Under the pieces are notes generated by a model, which had not been told where the DNA came from, did not search any database, and saw nothing but the letters and a program-made list of their open reading frames with translations. Position numbers and translations under genes: made by a program. 32,965 bases of DNA. Source: a virus. Where the stretch lies: positions 1 to 32,965 of the IMG/VR virus record IMGVR_UViG_3300034106_000075. The stretch is one strand, 5' to 3'. Of this stretch, positions 8,961 through 15,680 are shown one piece after another (position 1 is the first letter of the stretch; every line of letters begins with the position of its first letter).

Positions 8961-9106
8961 ATGAGTACCAGAAACAGTTTGATTTGTTTCTCAAAGTGTT
9001 CGTCAGGCTGTGCGTGGCTTGGTATGTCGTTGGTTTTTTGCGCTTCCTGCCTGATGAGTTAGCCGAAAAAGTCGTGACCAAGATATTAGGGATGTTTGGA
9101 CTATGA
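8957..9106 (+). CDS. 49-residue single-pass membrane protein
   Basis: This short gene fills exactly the space between the tail-anchored protein and the next membrane protein. Its ATG overlaps the upstream stop (ATGA at 8957-8960) and its own stop overlaps the downstream ATG (ATGA at 9103-9106). The product begins MNEYQKQFDLFLKVFVRLC and has a hydrophobic aromatic core (VAWYVVGFLRFL), then an amphipathic tail ending KILGMFGL. Perfect junctions on both sides and the predicted membrane segment make it a likely real gene. Function unknown; position suggests the lysis or host-membrane module. Confidence 0.65.
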   Translation: MNEYQKQFDLFLKVFVRLCVAWYVVGFLRFLPDELAEKVVTKILGMFGL

Positions 9107-9714
9107 GTGACGAAAAGCCATCAGACGTATTAAGCAAAGTGCTGTCCTATGTGGATAGCCCATTCAAGCTGTTTGCGCTGATACTGATGGCGGTGTTTGC
9201 GTTTGCTGGGTACTTTGTTTGGCAAAACCAAGAACTGCTGATGGGCGCGTACAAAGAGTCCAAAAGAATGCCAAGCATTGTTGAAGACAGAGTGGAAGAC
9301 GCAGCTGCTCACTTATTCAAAACCACCAATGCCACTATTGTGGCCGTGTTCAAAGTAAACCCCATGTTTGGAACCAGAGTGCTATACCGCGCTTACACCA
9401 AAGAAGGCCGAGACAAAGCCAACGATGGGCTTGATGTAGGCCTGTTTACCCAGAACGCAGCCAACAATGCTGATGTGGTCAAGCTAATGGCTAGCGAGAT
9501 TCCTTGTGGCGAATACAAGTCAGCGCAATCTGAAATGGGCTTGTGGTATATCGCCAAAGGGGTTGCTTACACTTGCAGAATTAGCATTCCACCTGATCCA
9601 AGCCGATTTGTTGGCCAAATTACTGTGGGTTGGGATAATGAACCCACCGACATTCAAGTGACAAGAACCATGATGGAAATTGCAGCAACCATGCTTTCAA
9701 GGAGCAAACAATGA
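9103..9714 (+). CDS. Membrane-anchored protein with soluble domain, function unknown
   Basis: This is a 203-residue protein. A membrane helix at ~22-41 (LFALILMAVFAFAGYFVW) follows a short charged N-terminus. The remaining ~160 residues form a mixed alpha/beta soluble domain with VEDAAAHLFKTTNATIVAVF and KVNPMFGTRVLYRAY, the general look of a GAF-like sensor domain. I would not call that family from sequence alone. The two cysteines (CGEY, YTCRIS) could pair if the domain is periplasmic. It is translationally coupled on both sides (ATGA), immediately upstream of the holin. Possible roles include a lysis regulator or an accessory envelope protein. Confidence 0.6.
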   Translation: MSDEKPSDVLSKVLSYVDSPFKLFALILMAVFAFAGYFVWQNQELLMGAYKESKRMPSIVEDRVEDAAAHLFKTTNATIVAVFKVNPMFGTRVLYRAYTKEGRDKANDGLDVGLFTQNAANNADVVKLMASEIPCGEYKSAQSEMGLWYIAKGVAYTCRISIPPDPSRFVGQITVGWDNEPTDIQVTRTMMEIAATMLSRSKQ

Positions 9715-10118
9715 TTGGACTAGACGCACTTCTAAACGTGGGCGGCAAGCTCATTGACAAACTAATTCCAGACCCAGAGGCTAAAGCCAAGGCACAATTG
9801 GAACTTTCCAAAATGGCGCAAGACGGTGAGCTGGCCAAGATGGCCAACGAAACCAAGCTATACGAGACTGAGCAAAACAACCTCACACAGCGCGTTCAGG
9901 CCGACATGTCATCTGACTCTTGGTTGTCCAAAAATATACGCCCTATGACGCTTATATTTCTTTTGGTGGCCTATTCTGGCTTTGCCATTGCATCGATTTT
10001 TGAATACGAAACCCGTGGCGCCTATGTTGAGCTGCTTGGCCAGTGGGGAATGCTCGTCATGTCGTTCTATTTCGGTGGCCGCACCATGGAAAAAATTGCA
10101 GACAGGATTAAGAAATGA
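9711..10118 (+). CDS. Holin, GTA_holin_3TM-like
   Basis: The protein has 135 residues. An N-terminal amphipathic segment (GLDALLNVGGKLIDKLIPDP) and a charged helix with KAQLELSKMAQDGELAKM are followed by SWLSKNIRPMTLIFLLVAYS and two hydrophobic helices at about 78-97 and 104-122, ending in a basic tail. NIRPMT followed by two close membrane helices is typical of the holin family named for gene-transfer-agent release. Such holins permeabilise the inner membrane and release the endolysin. The peptidase gene follows with an ATGA overlap, giving a standard holin-endolysin pair. Confidence 0.8.
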   Translation: MIGLDALLNVGGKLIDKLIPDPEAKAKAQLELSKMAQDGELAKMANETKLYETEQNNLTQRVQADMSSDSWLSKNIRPMTLIFLLVAYSGFAIASIFEYETRGAYVELLGQWGMLVMSFYFGGRTMEKIADRIKK

Positions 10119-10543
10119 ACTTGACCGATCACTTTACCCTTGAAGAACTTACGCACACAGACCACCGTGCGCTAGATAACACACCAAACGATGCTGAACT
10201 TGAGAACATTAAACGCCTGGCTGAATTCCTTGAAGAACTTAAAACCGTCTTGGGTGGCAAGCCCATCATGGTTAATTCAGCTTTCCGATCAAAAGCTGTC
10301 AATGACGCTGTGGGCAGTAAAGATACTTCTCAGCATCGGATCGGCTGCGCTGCTGACATTCGTGTACCCGCTATGACGCCAGACCAAGTGGTTAGGGCAA
10401 TCATTGCGTCAGACCTTGGGTTTGACCAAGTGATCCGTGAGTTTGACCGCTGGACGCATGTGAGCATACCCAACACGCCAGAGGCCAAACCACGCAAGCA
10501 AAAGCTGATCATTGACAAGGCTGGCACTAGGGCGTTTGTTTAG
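10115..10543 (+). CDS. Endolysin, peptidase M15A family (L,D or D,D-peptidase)
   Basis: This 142-residue protein is the size of stand-alone M15A phage endolysins. The zinc-site pattern is complete: His74 and Asp81 in SQHRIGCAADI, and His115 in WTHVSI. The conserved strand VNSAFRSKAVND precedes it. It cleaves peptide cross-links in peptidoglycan once the holin lets it out; there is no signal peptide. It is the last rightward gene. Its final 17 bases overlap the end of the convergent early-operon gene at 10527, leaving no room for a terminator between the two transcription units. Confidence 0.9.
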   Translation: MNLTDHFTLEELTHTDHRALDNTPNDAELENIKRLAEFLEELKTVLGGKPIMVNSAFRSKAVNDAVGSKDTSQHRIGCAADIRVPAMTPDQVVRAIIASDLGFDQVIREFDRWTHVSIPNTPEAKPRKQKLIIDKAGTRAFV

Positions 10544-10694
10544 TCACAGCGCGGTAAGCCTCAATGGCCGTCTTCAAGTCGCACTGTAAGTGCTGAATGC
10601 GGTCATCTTGCTCACACAACTTGGCGTAGGCTTCTTCGGCAAACTTGGCTAAGTTAGCCTGGCTCCATGTAGAAAAGTCTGGTTTGTTACTCAC
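10527..10694 (-). CDS. 55-residue conserved small phage protein, GTG start
   Basis: The protein is small, acidic and helical (SNKPDFSTWSQANLAKFAEE, then ...QHLQCDLKTAIEAY). A GTG at 10694 is chosen over an upstream ATG at 10721 because AAGGAG lies just ahead of it with a six- to seven-base spacer, and because the GTG overlaps the stop of the upstream gene (GTGA). This junction matches the ATGA style elsewhere in the operon. It is the last gene of the leftward early operon and its 3' end overlaps the convergent endolysin by 17 bases. Function unknown. Confidence 0.7.
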   Translation of the reverse strand: MSNKPDFSTWSQANLAKFAEEAYAKLCEQDDRIQHLQCDLKTAIEAYRAVTKQTP

Positions 10695-11320
10695 GCTCTC
10701 TCCTTGATGTCGTAAAACCAATCGTCACCGGCAGACCACTTGCGCGTGCCGTCTACTGTCCACAGGCGCTGCGCCGCTTGGAAGTCAGGGAATTTTGTCT
10801 CACTTGGTATCAGGCTTTGGTCATACCACAGGCAACGGTTGTTGGGCTGGCAAGCAAACTGGCCATTGTCCAGCGCAATCCAATTAAATGACTTGTGTTC
10901 TTCGGCCTGCTCGGTAAAGCCCGTGTCCAAATCCATGCCCTCGGCGCAGAAGTCCACCGTGAACAAGTAGCGGCCAAAGTGCCACTCTTTGTCTTTGCCA
11001 AGGAACTTGACGCCAAGGTTGCGTAGGCCGATCTTTTCAATGATCGTAAAACGGTAGCCCATGCAGTCCCACAGCTGTAGCGTGTCAATCGGCAGATTGC
11101 TAGCGTCTTTGTGCCAGACGTAGGCGTGGATCGGCAGCTTGTCGTACAGAGCGCCGTAGTTGGGCAACAGCGACTCGATGCGAAACACTTGGCCACGCAG
11201 GGCTTTGAGGCTGACCCAGATGGCAGGCTCCAGTTCGCCATGGCCTTTGTGATCGTTGTACAAGAACTCGCGCTTAACAAAGCACTTCATGGGCGGCAGT
11301 GATGCCACGATATAACTCAT
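10691..11320 (-). CDS. Conserved phage protein of early operon, function unknown
   Basis: This 209-residue protein is aromatic-rich and mainly beta, with many W/Y/F-containing strands: SLKALRGQVFRIESLLPNYG, LPIHAYVWHK, DTLQLWDCMGYRF, WHFGRYLFTVDF, HKSFNWIALDNGQFACQPNN and a C-terminal KWSAGDDWFYD. The GALYDKLPIHAYVW and LDNGQFA..PNNR blocks recur in many marine and freshwater phages, where the protein is unassigned. I see no catalytic motif. Its stop overlaps the next start, and its own start overlaps the 49-residue gene upstream (ATGA). It probably acts in early host takeover or DNA metabolism by context. Confidence 0.75.
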   Translation of the reverse strand: MSYIVASLPPMKCFVKREFLYNDHKGHGELEPAIWVSLKALRGQVFRIESLLPNYGALYDKLPIHAYVWHKDASNLPIDTLQLWDCMGYRFTIIEKIGLRNLGVKFLGKDKEWHFGRYLFTVDFCAEGMDLDTGFTEQAEEHKSFNWIALDNGQFACQPNNRCLWYDQSLIPSETKFPDFQAAQRLWTVDGTRKWSAGDDWFYDIKERA

Positions 11321-11466
11321 GTGTTCTTCTCCTTTGCTATTGCAATCGCCATTTCAATTGCCATTCGTTTTGTCAACGCCATTTCTTCAATGGTTTTAAT
11401 TTCATCATCCGTCAGTCCAACCCAAGGGCGAACGTAGTCTTGTATGTCATCATCATCTTTAGTCAT
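11317..11466 (-). CDS. 49-residue small acidic protein of early operon
   Basis: ATG at 11466 encodes MTKDDDDIQDYVRPWVGLTD followed by DEIKTIEEMALTKRMAIEMA and a lysine-rich end. The WxGLTDDEI pattern is frequently seen in tiny phage early proteins. The start overlaps the preceding stop by 8 bases and the stop overlaps the following ATG (ATGA), so it fits the operon exactly. It is predicted to be wholly helical. Function unknown. Confidence 0.65.
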   Translation of the reverse strand: MTKDDDDIQDYVRPWVGLTDDEIKTIEEMALTKRMAIEMAIAIAKEKNT

Positions 11467-11650
11467 TAATTTCTTTCTTTGAAGGTGCGTCTAGTTCGAG
11501 TCGGTAATACTTAGCAGGCATCTTGGCGTTTTTGTCTAGCTGTTTACGCAGCCAGTCAATACCGCCAAGTTCTTGGAAGATCATCATGTGACGATCTGTG
11601 AGCCTGATCTGGCGGCCTTTAAGGGGTTCGGGTGGTTTTGGGCGTGGCAT
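11459..11650 (-). CDS. 63-residue basic conserved phage protein
   Basis: The start chosen is ATG 11650, giving MPRPKPPEPLKGRQIRLTDR followed by HMMIFQELGGIDWLRKQLDK. A longer reading from 11791 would run through the glutaredoxin gene in another frame and is not credible. The IRLTDRH..IFQELGG..WLR pattern resembles short DNA-binding or regulator-like proteins seen widely in phages, including a proline/basic N-terminus and a helix pair. It overlaps the glutaredoxin gene by 32 bases at its start and the 49-residue gene by 8 bases at its end. A nucleic-acid-binding role is an inference from charge and helix layout. Confidence 0.65.
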   Translation of the reverse strand: MPRPKPPEPLKGRQIRLTDRHMMIFQELGGIDWLRKQLDKNAKMPAKYYRLELDAPSKKEIND

Positions 11651-11873
11651 GTTTTGTCTTTGTAAGTGCTTCATGTAAGCCGGCCAAGCCACCAACGTGC
11701 TGGCCATCAATAAAGATTTGCGGCATCTGGCGTGAGCTTTCTGGCAGATCACTAAGCAATGCAGGGTTTGACTCGATGTCAATCTCAACATATCTAATGT
11801 TCTCAGCCCTCAAAATCATCTTGGCTGTAATGCAATTAGGGCATTTGCGTTTGGTGTAAATTAGGATTTCCAT
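11619..11873 (-). CDS. Glutaredoxin
   Basis: This is an 84-residue thioredoxin-fold protein, typical for phage glutaredoxins. The redox site is Cys11-Pro-Asn-Cys14 in YTKRKCPNC, the cis-proline is Pro51 in MPQIFIDG, and the GG pair at 61-62 follows. It would reduce disulfides with glutathione, and in phages commonly serves ribonucleotide reductase or host redox balance. No ribonucleotide reductase is encoded here, so it presumably works with the host enzyme. ATG 11873 is preferred over a reading from 11921 because it places the first beta strand at the N-terminus and overlaps the upstream stop (TAATG). The CPNC rather than CPYC site is mildly unusual. Confidence 0.9.
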   Translation of the reverse strand: MEILIYTKRKCPNCITAKMILRAENIRYVEIDIESNPALLSDLPESSRQMPQIFIDGQHVGGLAGLHEALTKTKHATPKTTRTP

Positions 11874-12094
11874 TATGTTTTCATTTCTCTGATAGTTTGG
11901 GCAAACACCGGCAAATCCCATTGATCAGCCAGCTTGGCGCATTCGTCTAACACTTGGTTGCGCTGCGATGGCGACACATACACATCCCAATGGTATGGTT
12001 GCCCCTCAATGTCACGCAGTATTTGCTTACCAAGGTTGCTTTGCTTTTCAACGTCGTTAAAGGCTTCGTCTTCCTCTTTTGTCCATTCAGTCAT
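11873..12094 (-). CDS. 73-residue conserved small protein of early operon
   Basis: The protein is acidic and helical (TEWTKEEDEAFNDVEKQSNL, DECAKLADQWDLPVFAQTI). A ribosome-binding site GGAGAC is immediately upstream with a short spacer. The site is formed at the stop codon of the upstream cysteine-rich gene, so the two are linked. Its stop overlaps the glutaredoxin ATG by one base. The WDVYVSPSQR block in the middle looks like a beta strand pair. No motif indicates function. Confidence 0.65.
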   Translation of the reverse strand: MTEWTKEEDEAFNDVEKQSNLGKQILRDIEGQPYHWDVYVSPSQRNQVLDECAKLADQWDLPVFAQTIREMKT

Positions 12095-12103
12095 GCTTGT
12101 CTC

Positions 12104-12304
12104 CTAAAAAGGTATTTGATCCCATTCCCAATGCTCGCACTCAACCGTGCCGGTGATCCACTCTAGCGGTGGTTTGGCGCCAAACTGCTTACACATTCCA
12201 ACTGCAAAGTTGTTGCACTGTTGGCAATTTACTTGTATCGAATTTACTTGCTTGACCTGGCTGTCCAGATGCCTCTTGATTGCGTTCAGTTCTATCAAAT
12301 TCAT
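12104..12304 (-). CDS. Small cysteine-rich (probable zinc-binding) protein
   Basis: This is a 66-residue protein. The N-terminal helix LIELNAIKRHLDSQVKQV is followed by VNCQQCNNFAVGMCKQFG and then VECEHWEWDQIPF. The CxxC, single C and CxH set could form one zinc site. The IPF ending is common in phage replication proteins and may be an interaction tail. An SD-like GAGG lies about nine bases upstream of the ATG. The first 116 bases overlap the helicase 3' end in a different frame. Both readings look genuine, with the helicase reading forming only its unconserved-looking tail. Confidence 0.7.
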   Translation of the reverse strand: MNLIELNAIKRHLDSQVKQVNSIQVNCQQCNNFAVGMCKQFGAKPPLEWITGTVECEHWEWDQIPF

Positions 12305-13904
12305 AATCTTTTACCTCTGTGTATTTTCCGTTTTTGCGGGTTGCAATTCTGATTGGCTCATTGATTTTTCGTCCTTGCAAGTAGTCAAGCGCCATCTGAG
12401 TGCCAGACGGCATGACCATTTTGTCGCGCTTTAACCACCAGTCCTGTGCCTTTTGCTTGGGGTAGCCAACGTGGTTAAAGCACACCCACTCGCTGGCCAC
12501 GCGCAACAGGCCGCTGTAGTAGTCAACCCTCATGCTGTCTGGCTTGCCTTCTTTCCTGTGCATGGCGTAACCCACCTTAGTGATGTCGTGCCACACCAGC
12601 TCGGCCATGGCCGTCTGGCTTGACAAGAGCGCAGCATAAGAAACCTTGGCATCCATCGGCTTGGCTTCTTCTTCCCTAATCGTGCCGCCGCAATGCACAC
12701 ACACCATGGCTGCTGGCAAGTTGCGCTCACCGCAGTCTGGGCAGATGCTGTAGGGCGCCTCTTGTGTGCCTGACTTTTTCTTGGCCTTGCCTTGGATCGT
12801 GTCCACCGGCCCCAAGCGCTCCACGGTGTCGGTAAAGTCAAGCACCAGGCAATCTGTCTTGCCGTCTGCAATGCGTGTGCCTCGGCCCATCCCCTGCACA
12901 TAAAGCACCGGCGACTTGGTGGGCCTGCACCAGACAATGCAGTCCACATCTGGCACATCAAAGCCAACTGACAGCGCCAGCACGGTGACTAGGCAGTGAA
13001 TCTGGTGACTCTTAAACTGAGCAATCAAATATTCGCGCTCTTGCTTTGGTGTCTCACCGCACACAACAGCGCTCACAATGCCAAGTTCATTTAGCTTGTC
13101 TGCAAGGCTTTCAGCGTTATCGACACTCGGTGTGAAGGCGATCCATTTCTTGCGCTCTGAGGCGATCCTAGTGGTTTCTGTGGCCACTTTGGCAAGGTAT
13201 TTCTCAACCTCGCGGGATAGTTCGCCAACCTTGTAGTCACCGTTTGAAATGCCAACATGGCTGGCATCGATGCGGGTGCTGATTCTCTCAGCTGGTGGAA
13301 CTAACGGCGCAATAAACTTCTGCTCAAGCAGCTCACCCATGGACACACGGCTTGCAATGCCAGTGAACAATGGATCGTCACCGTCAGTTAGCCAGACTTG
13401 ATTGCCCCTAAATGGCGTGGCCGTCATGCCAACTATGCGAAATTTGCATAACTCTCCGAGCTTAGACAAGAAAGTGCGGTACATGCCTGCGTCTCCTGCC
13501 TTCTGGCTCACTAGGTGAGCCTCATCGATCACCACGGCCTTGATGTTGCCAAGCAAGTGCGCGGCCTTGTGGATGCTGCCAATGGTGGCCACAATCACAT
13601 CGGCGTTGTACTTTTTTGTGCCCAGGCTGGCGCTGACAAAGCCCACGCTGATGGTGTGGGGCAGTAAGGCTCTGAGCTTGGCCGCATTCTGCTCGGCCAG
13701 TTCTTTGGATGGAACCAGCACCACAGTGCGCGGGTGATAGTCTGGCCACTGATCCCACATCTGGCGCACAATCTCAGCGCAGATCACCGACTTGCCGGCG
13801 GCGGTGGGCAACACCAAAAGAGGGATGTCGGCCTCCTCGGTATGTTTTGTCCACCAGGCAAATAAGTCAGACACTGCACGGGATTGATACTCACGCAGTT
13901 TCAC
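12189..13904 (-). CDS. SF2 DEAD/DEAH-box helicase
   Basis: The 571-residue protein has the full superfamily 2 motif set: Walker A PTAAGKS at 33-39, DEAH at 127-130, TAT at 161-163 (motif III), and QGMGRGTR at 337-344 (motif VI). A zinc ribbon follows, with Cys388, Cys391, Cys402 and Cys405 (CPDC...CVHC). It would unwind DNA or remodel replication or recombination intermediates using ATP. GTG at 13904 is chosen over a TTG at 13919 because GAGGAG lies seven bases upstream. It overlaps the preceding 52-residue gene by 14 bases. The last ~35 residues are overprinted on the cysteine-rich gene. Confidence 0.92.
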   Translation of the reverse strand: MKLREYQSRAVSDLFAWWTKHTEEADIPLLVLPTAAGKSVICAEIVRQMWDQWPDYHPRTVVLVPSKELAEQNAAKLRALLPHTISVGFVSASLGTKKYNADVIVATIGSIHKAAHLLGNIKAVVIDEAHLVSQKAGDAGMYRTFLSKLGELCKFRIVGMTATPFRGNQVWLTDGDDPLFTGIASRVSMGELLEQKFIAPLVPPAERISTRIDASHVGISNGDYKVGELSREVEKYLAKVATETTRIASERKKWIAFTPSVDNAESLADKLNELGIVSAVVCGETPKQEREYLIAQFKSHQIHCLVTVLALSVGFDVPDVDCIVWCRPTKSPVLYVQGMGRGTRIADGKTDCLVLDFTDTVERLGPVDTIQGKAKKKSGTQEAPYSICPDCGERNLPAAMVCVHCGGTIREEEAKPMDAKVSYAALLSSQTAMAELVWHDITKVGYAMHRKEGKPDSMRVDYYSGLLRVASEWVCFNHVGYPKQKAQDWWLKRDKMVMPSGTQMALDYLQGRKINEPIRIATRKNGKYTEVKDYEFDRTERNQEASGQPGQASKFDTSKLPTVQQLCSWNV

Positions 13905-14049
13905 GGCTGCGCTCCTCAATCATTTTGTCTGCAATAGCGTAGGCATTTTCCACAGCTGTCTTTCTGTCGCCATTGGCCAACAAGCCAGTCAGGGCTGCGG
14001 CGGCCAGATAGTCTCTAAGGGTAATGTCTTGGATTGGGGGCGTGTTCAT
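13891..14049 (-). CDS. 52-residue small conserved phage protein
   Basis: ATG 14049 encodes MNTPPIQDITLRDYLAAAAL followed by TGLLANGDRKTAVENAYAIA and a charged end. The LRDYxAAxALxGLLA...AYxxADxMI pattern is widespread in small phage early proteins, usually annotated as hypothetical. The start overlaps the nuclease stop (ATGA), and its 3' end overlaps the helicase start by 14 bases and contains the helicase ribosome-binding site (GAGGAG). It is predicted to be all-helical. It may act with the helicase or nuclease between which it lies. Confidence 0.7.
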   Translation of the reverse strand: MNTPPIQDITLRDYLAAAALTGLLANGDRKTAVENAYAIADKMIEERSRETA

Positions 14050-15134
14050 ACGAACCTTCCGTTGTGTTGTTTGCGCAGTTCAAGCGCCTGTTGGTCAACC
14101 AACATCACTTTGTCTTTGCAAGCATGAATTTCTTGGCTGCTGATAAAGTCAGGGCGAAACTCTGGGTCACCGTTGACAAACTTTTTGCCATCGGCCATTT
14201 GGTAGACGATGCTGTTGTCGTGGGTTCTGTCAATTGGCGTGGCCGTCTTGGCAAGCAGAATGGGGATGTACCGATGACGGTCGCAACCCTTACGCTGATC
14301 TTCTGCGGCCAAGTCAATCTCATGGCTGTTGCATGACCATCTGCCTTGGCCGTCCATCTCTGGTGTGGCGTGAACGCATGAACGGCAAGTCGGGGCTGGT
14401 ACGTCTGTGCCGTGGCAGATCGCCTGGTAATCACAGAACTTGCACTCAAACCATGTGGGGTCAGTCGATATGCCAACTGGTGGCTCAACGCTGGTTATCA
14501 CCGCCATGGCCTTGTCGATCAGCTTCTGAGCTTCGTCAGCATCAAACTCCAAGCGCTCAGTGTAGATGTCGTCATTGTCTTTGTTGACCACCAGATAGAG
14601 TGCCCTGCGGCATCCGTCCTCGCCAAACTGATCAATGCTCCACTTCATGTATATTTGCATCTGCGCGTAGTGTTCGGGCTTGGCCTTCTTTACGCCAGAT
14701 TTTTGCATTTCCTTGTACATCTTGTCAGATGCTGTCTTTATCTCCAGTATGTGCGGAGACTTAGGCGCCTGCGGCAAGCCAACAATAATGCCGTCAGCGT
14801 TGCCTTGGAAGTGGTGGCCAGTTGTGCTTTCGCTGAATGACCACTGCTTGCCGGTGGTTGGGTTAATCTGGTAGACCGTGCAGCCAATGCTTGCCAAGTC
14901 TTGATAAACCCTTGGCTCTTGTAAGTGGCCAGACTGAAACACTCGGTACAAGCGGCCAGAGAACTCGGCAGGCTTAGCCCATCTAAATGAGTACCAGTGC
15001 TGGCGCAGGCAAGGCTTACCAATGGCAGAGGCGCCAAGGTAAGGGCGCTGCGCTTCCGCGCCATACTTTGCCTTGTAGTAGGCAAAGATGGCATCGGCCA
15101 CAGGATCAGTAACTGATTGTGGTAGCAGGGCCAT
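14046..15134 (-). CDS. PD-(D/E)XK nuclease, Cas4/RecB-like with probable Fe-S cluster
   Basis: The protein has 362 residues. The nuclease core shows FQGNADGIIVG (Asp114), LEIKTASD (Glu131, Lys133) and a Q-motif AQMQIYMKW (~157-165), the order expected for RecB-family exonucleases. Cys42 (GKPCLRQ) and the CKFCDYQAIC cluster (Cys231, 234, 240) reproduce the one-plus-three cysteine layout that holds a 4Fe-4S cluster in Cas4 and AddB. A second set (Cys250, 253, 268, 284) may hold zinc. It likely resects DNA ends for recombination with the Sak4-like ATPase. It starts one base after the DUF669 gene ends and is coupled to the 52-residue gene. Confidence 0.88.
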   Translation of the reverse strand: MALLPQSVTDPVADAIFAYYKAKYGAEAQRPYLGASAIGKPCLRQHWYSFRWAKPAEFSGRLYRVFQSGHLQEPRVYQDLASIGCTVYQINPTTGKQWSFSESTTGHHFQGNADGIIVGLPQAPKSPHILEIKTASDKMYKEMQKSGVKKAKPEHYAQMQIYMKWSIDQFGEDGCRRALYLVVNKDNDDIYTERLEFDADEAQKLIDKAMAVITSVEPPVGISTDPTWFECKFCDYQAICHGTDVPAPTCRSCVHATPEMDGQGRWSCNSHEIDLAAEDQRKGCDRHRYIPILLAKTATPIDRTHDNSIVYQMADGKKFVNGDPEFRPDFISSQEIHACKDKVMLVDQQALELRKQHNGRFV

Positions 15135-15135
15135 G

Positions 15136-15642
15136 TCAGCCTTTCCGTGCCCATGCGGGTGCTTTGGACTTGGCGGCTTCTTGCTCGGCTGTTGGCCATG
15201 CAGGCGTGTCGGCTACTGGTGCTGGTGCAGCAGCTGGTGCGCTGAAACCACCGGCAGACTCATAGCCCTTGATGTTGTTGCTAGCCTTGTACTGGCCTTG
15301 TGCCTCGCGCACAGTCACGCTGATGCGAACTGGCTTGAAGTGCAGGGCGGCAGTGTCCATCAACTTGATCACGTTTACAGCGTGGCAAAGCGCAGACAAC
15401 TGGCTCTGTGCAATGCGCTGGGTGTCTTCGTTGCTGTGGCGAATGTTAAGGTTCTCCCAAACCTTACGGCCTTTGAACTGGCCATCCATGATTTCAAAAG
15501 TCAGCTTCAAGCCCTCACCGTTGCCAGACTTTAGTGGCTGCACATCGGACTCGGTGATGTGTGCCAGGTATGTGCCGGCAGGCAGTGGGCCTGTAGATGC
15601 TTGGGGAGCGACTTGGGATGCGTCAAAATTAAACTGAGCCAT
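15136..15642 (-). CDS. DUF669 family protein (probable single-strand DNA-binding or recombination accessory)
   Basis: The protein has 168 residues. A beta-rich core at ~18-120 (LPAGTYLAHITESDVQPLKS, LKLTFEIMDGQFKGRKVWEN, LNIRHSNEDTQRIAQSQLSA) is characteristic of DUF669. The C-terminal ~45 residues are A/P-rich with a basic tip (SKAPAWARKG), similar in layout to an OB-type SSB with a flexible tail. In many phages DUF669 genes lie between a RecA-like ATPase and a nuclease, as here. That context supports a single-strand-binding role but does not prove it. An AGGA ribosome-binding site precedes the ATG. Confidence 0.82.
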   Translation of the reverse strand: MAQFNFDASQVAPQASTGPLPAGTYLAHITESDVQPLKSGNGEGLKLTFEIMDGQFKGRKVWENLNIRHSNEDTQRIAQSQLSALCHAVNVIKLMDTAALHFKPVRISVTVREAQGQYKASNNIKGYESAGGFSAPAAAPAPVADTPAWPTAEQEAAKSKAPAWARKG

Positions 15643-15680
15643 GATAATTTCCTAAAAAGTTAAGTTACGAACTGGGGTGA

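Noticed and set aside
11651-11791. N-terminal extension of the 63-residue basic protein
   Set aside because: The extra residues would be read inside the glutaredoxin gene in another frame, whereas MPRPKPPEP at 11650 starts a conserved-looking protein.
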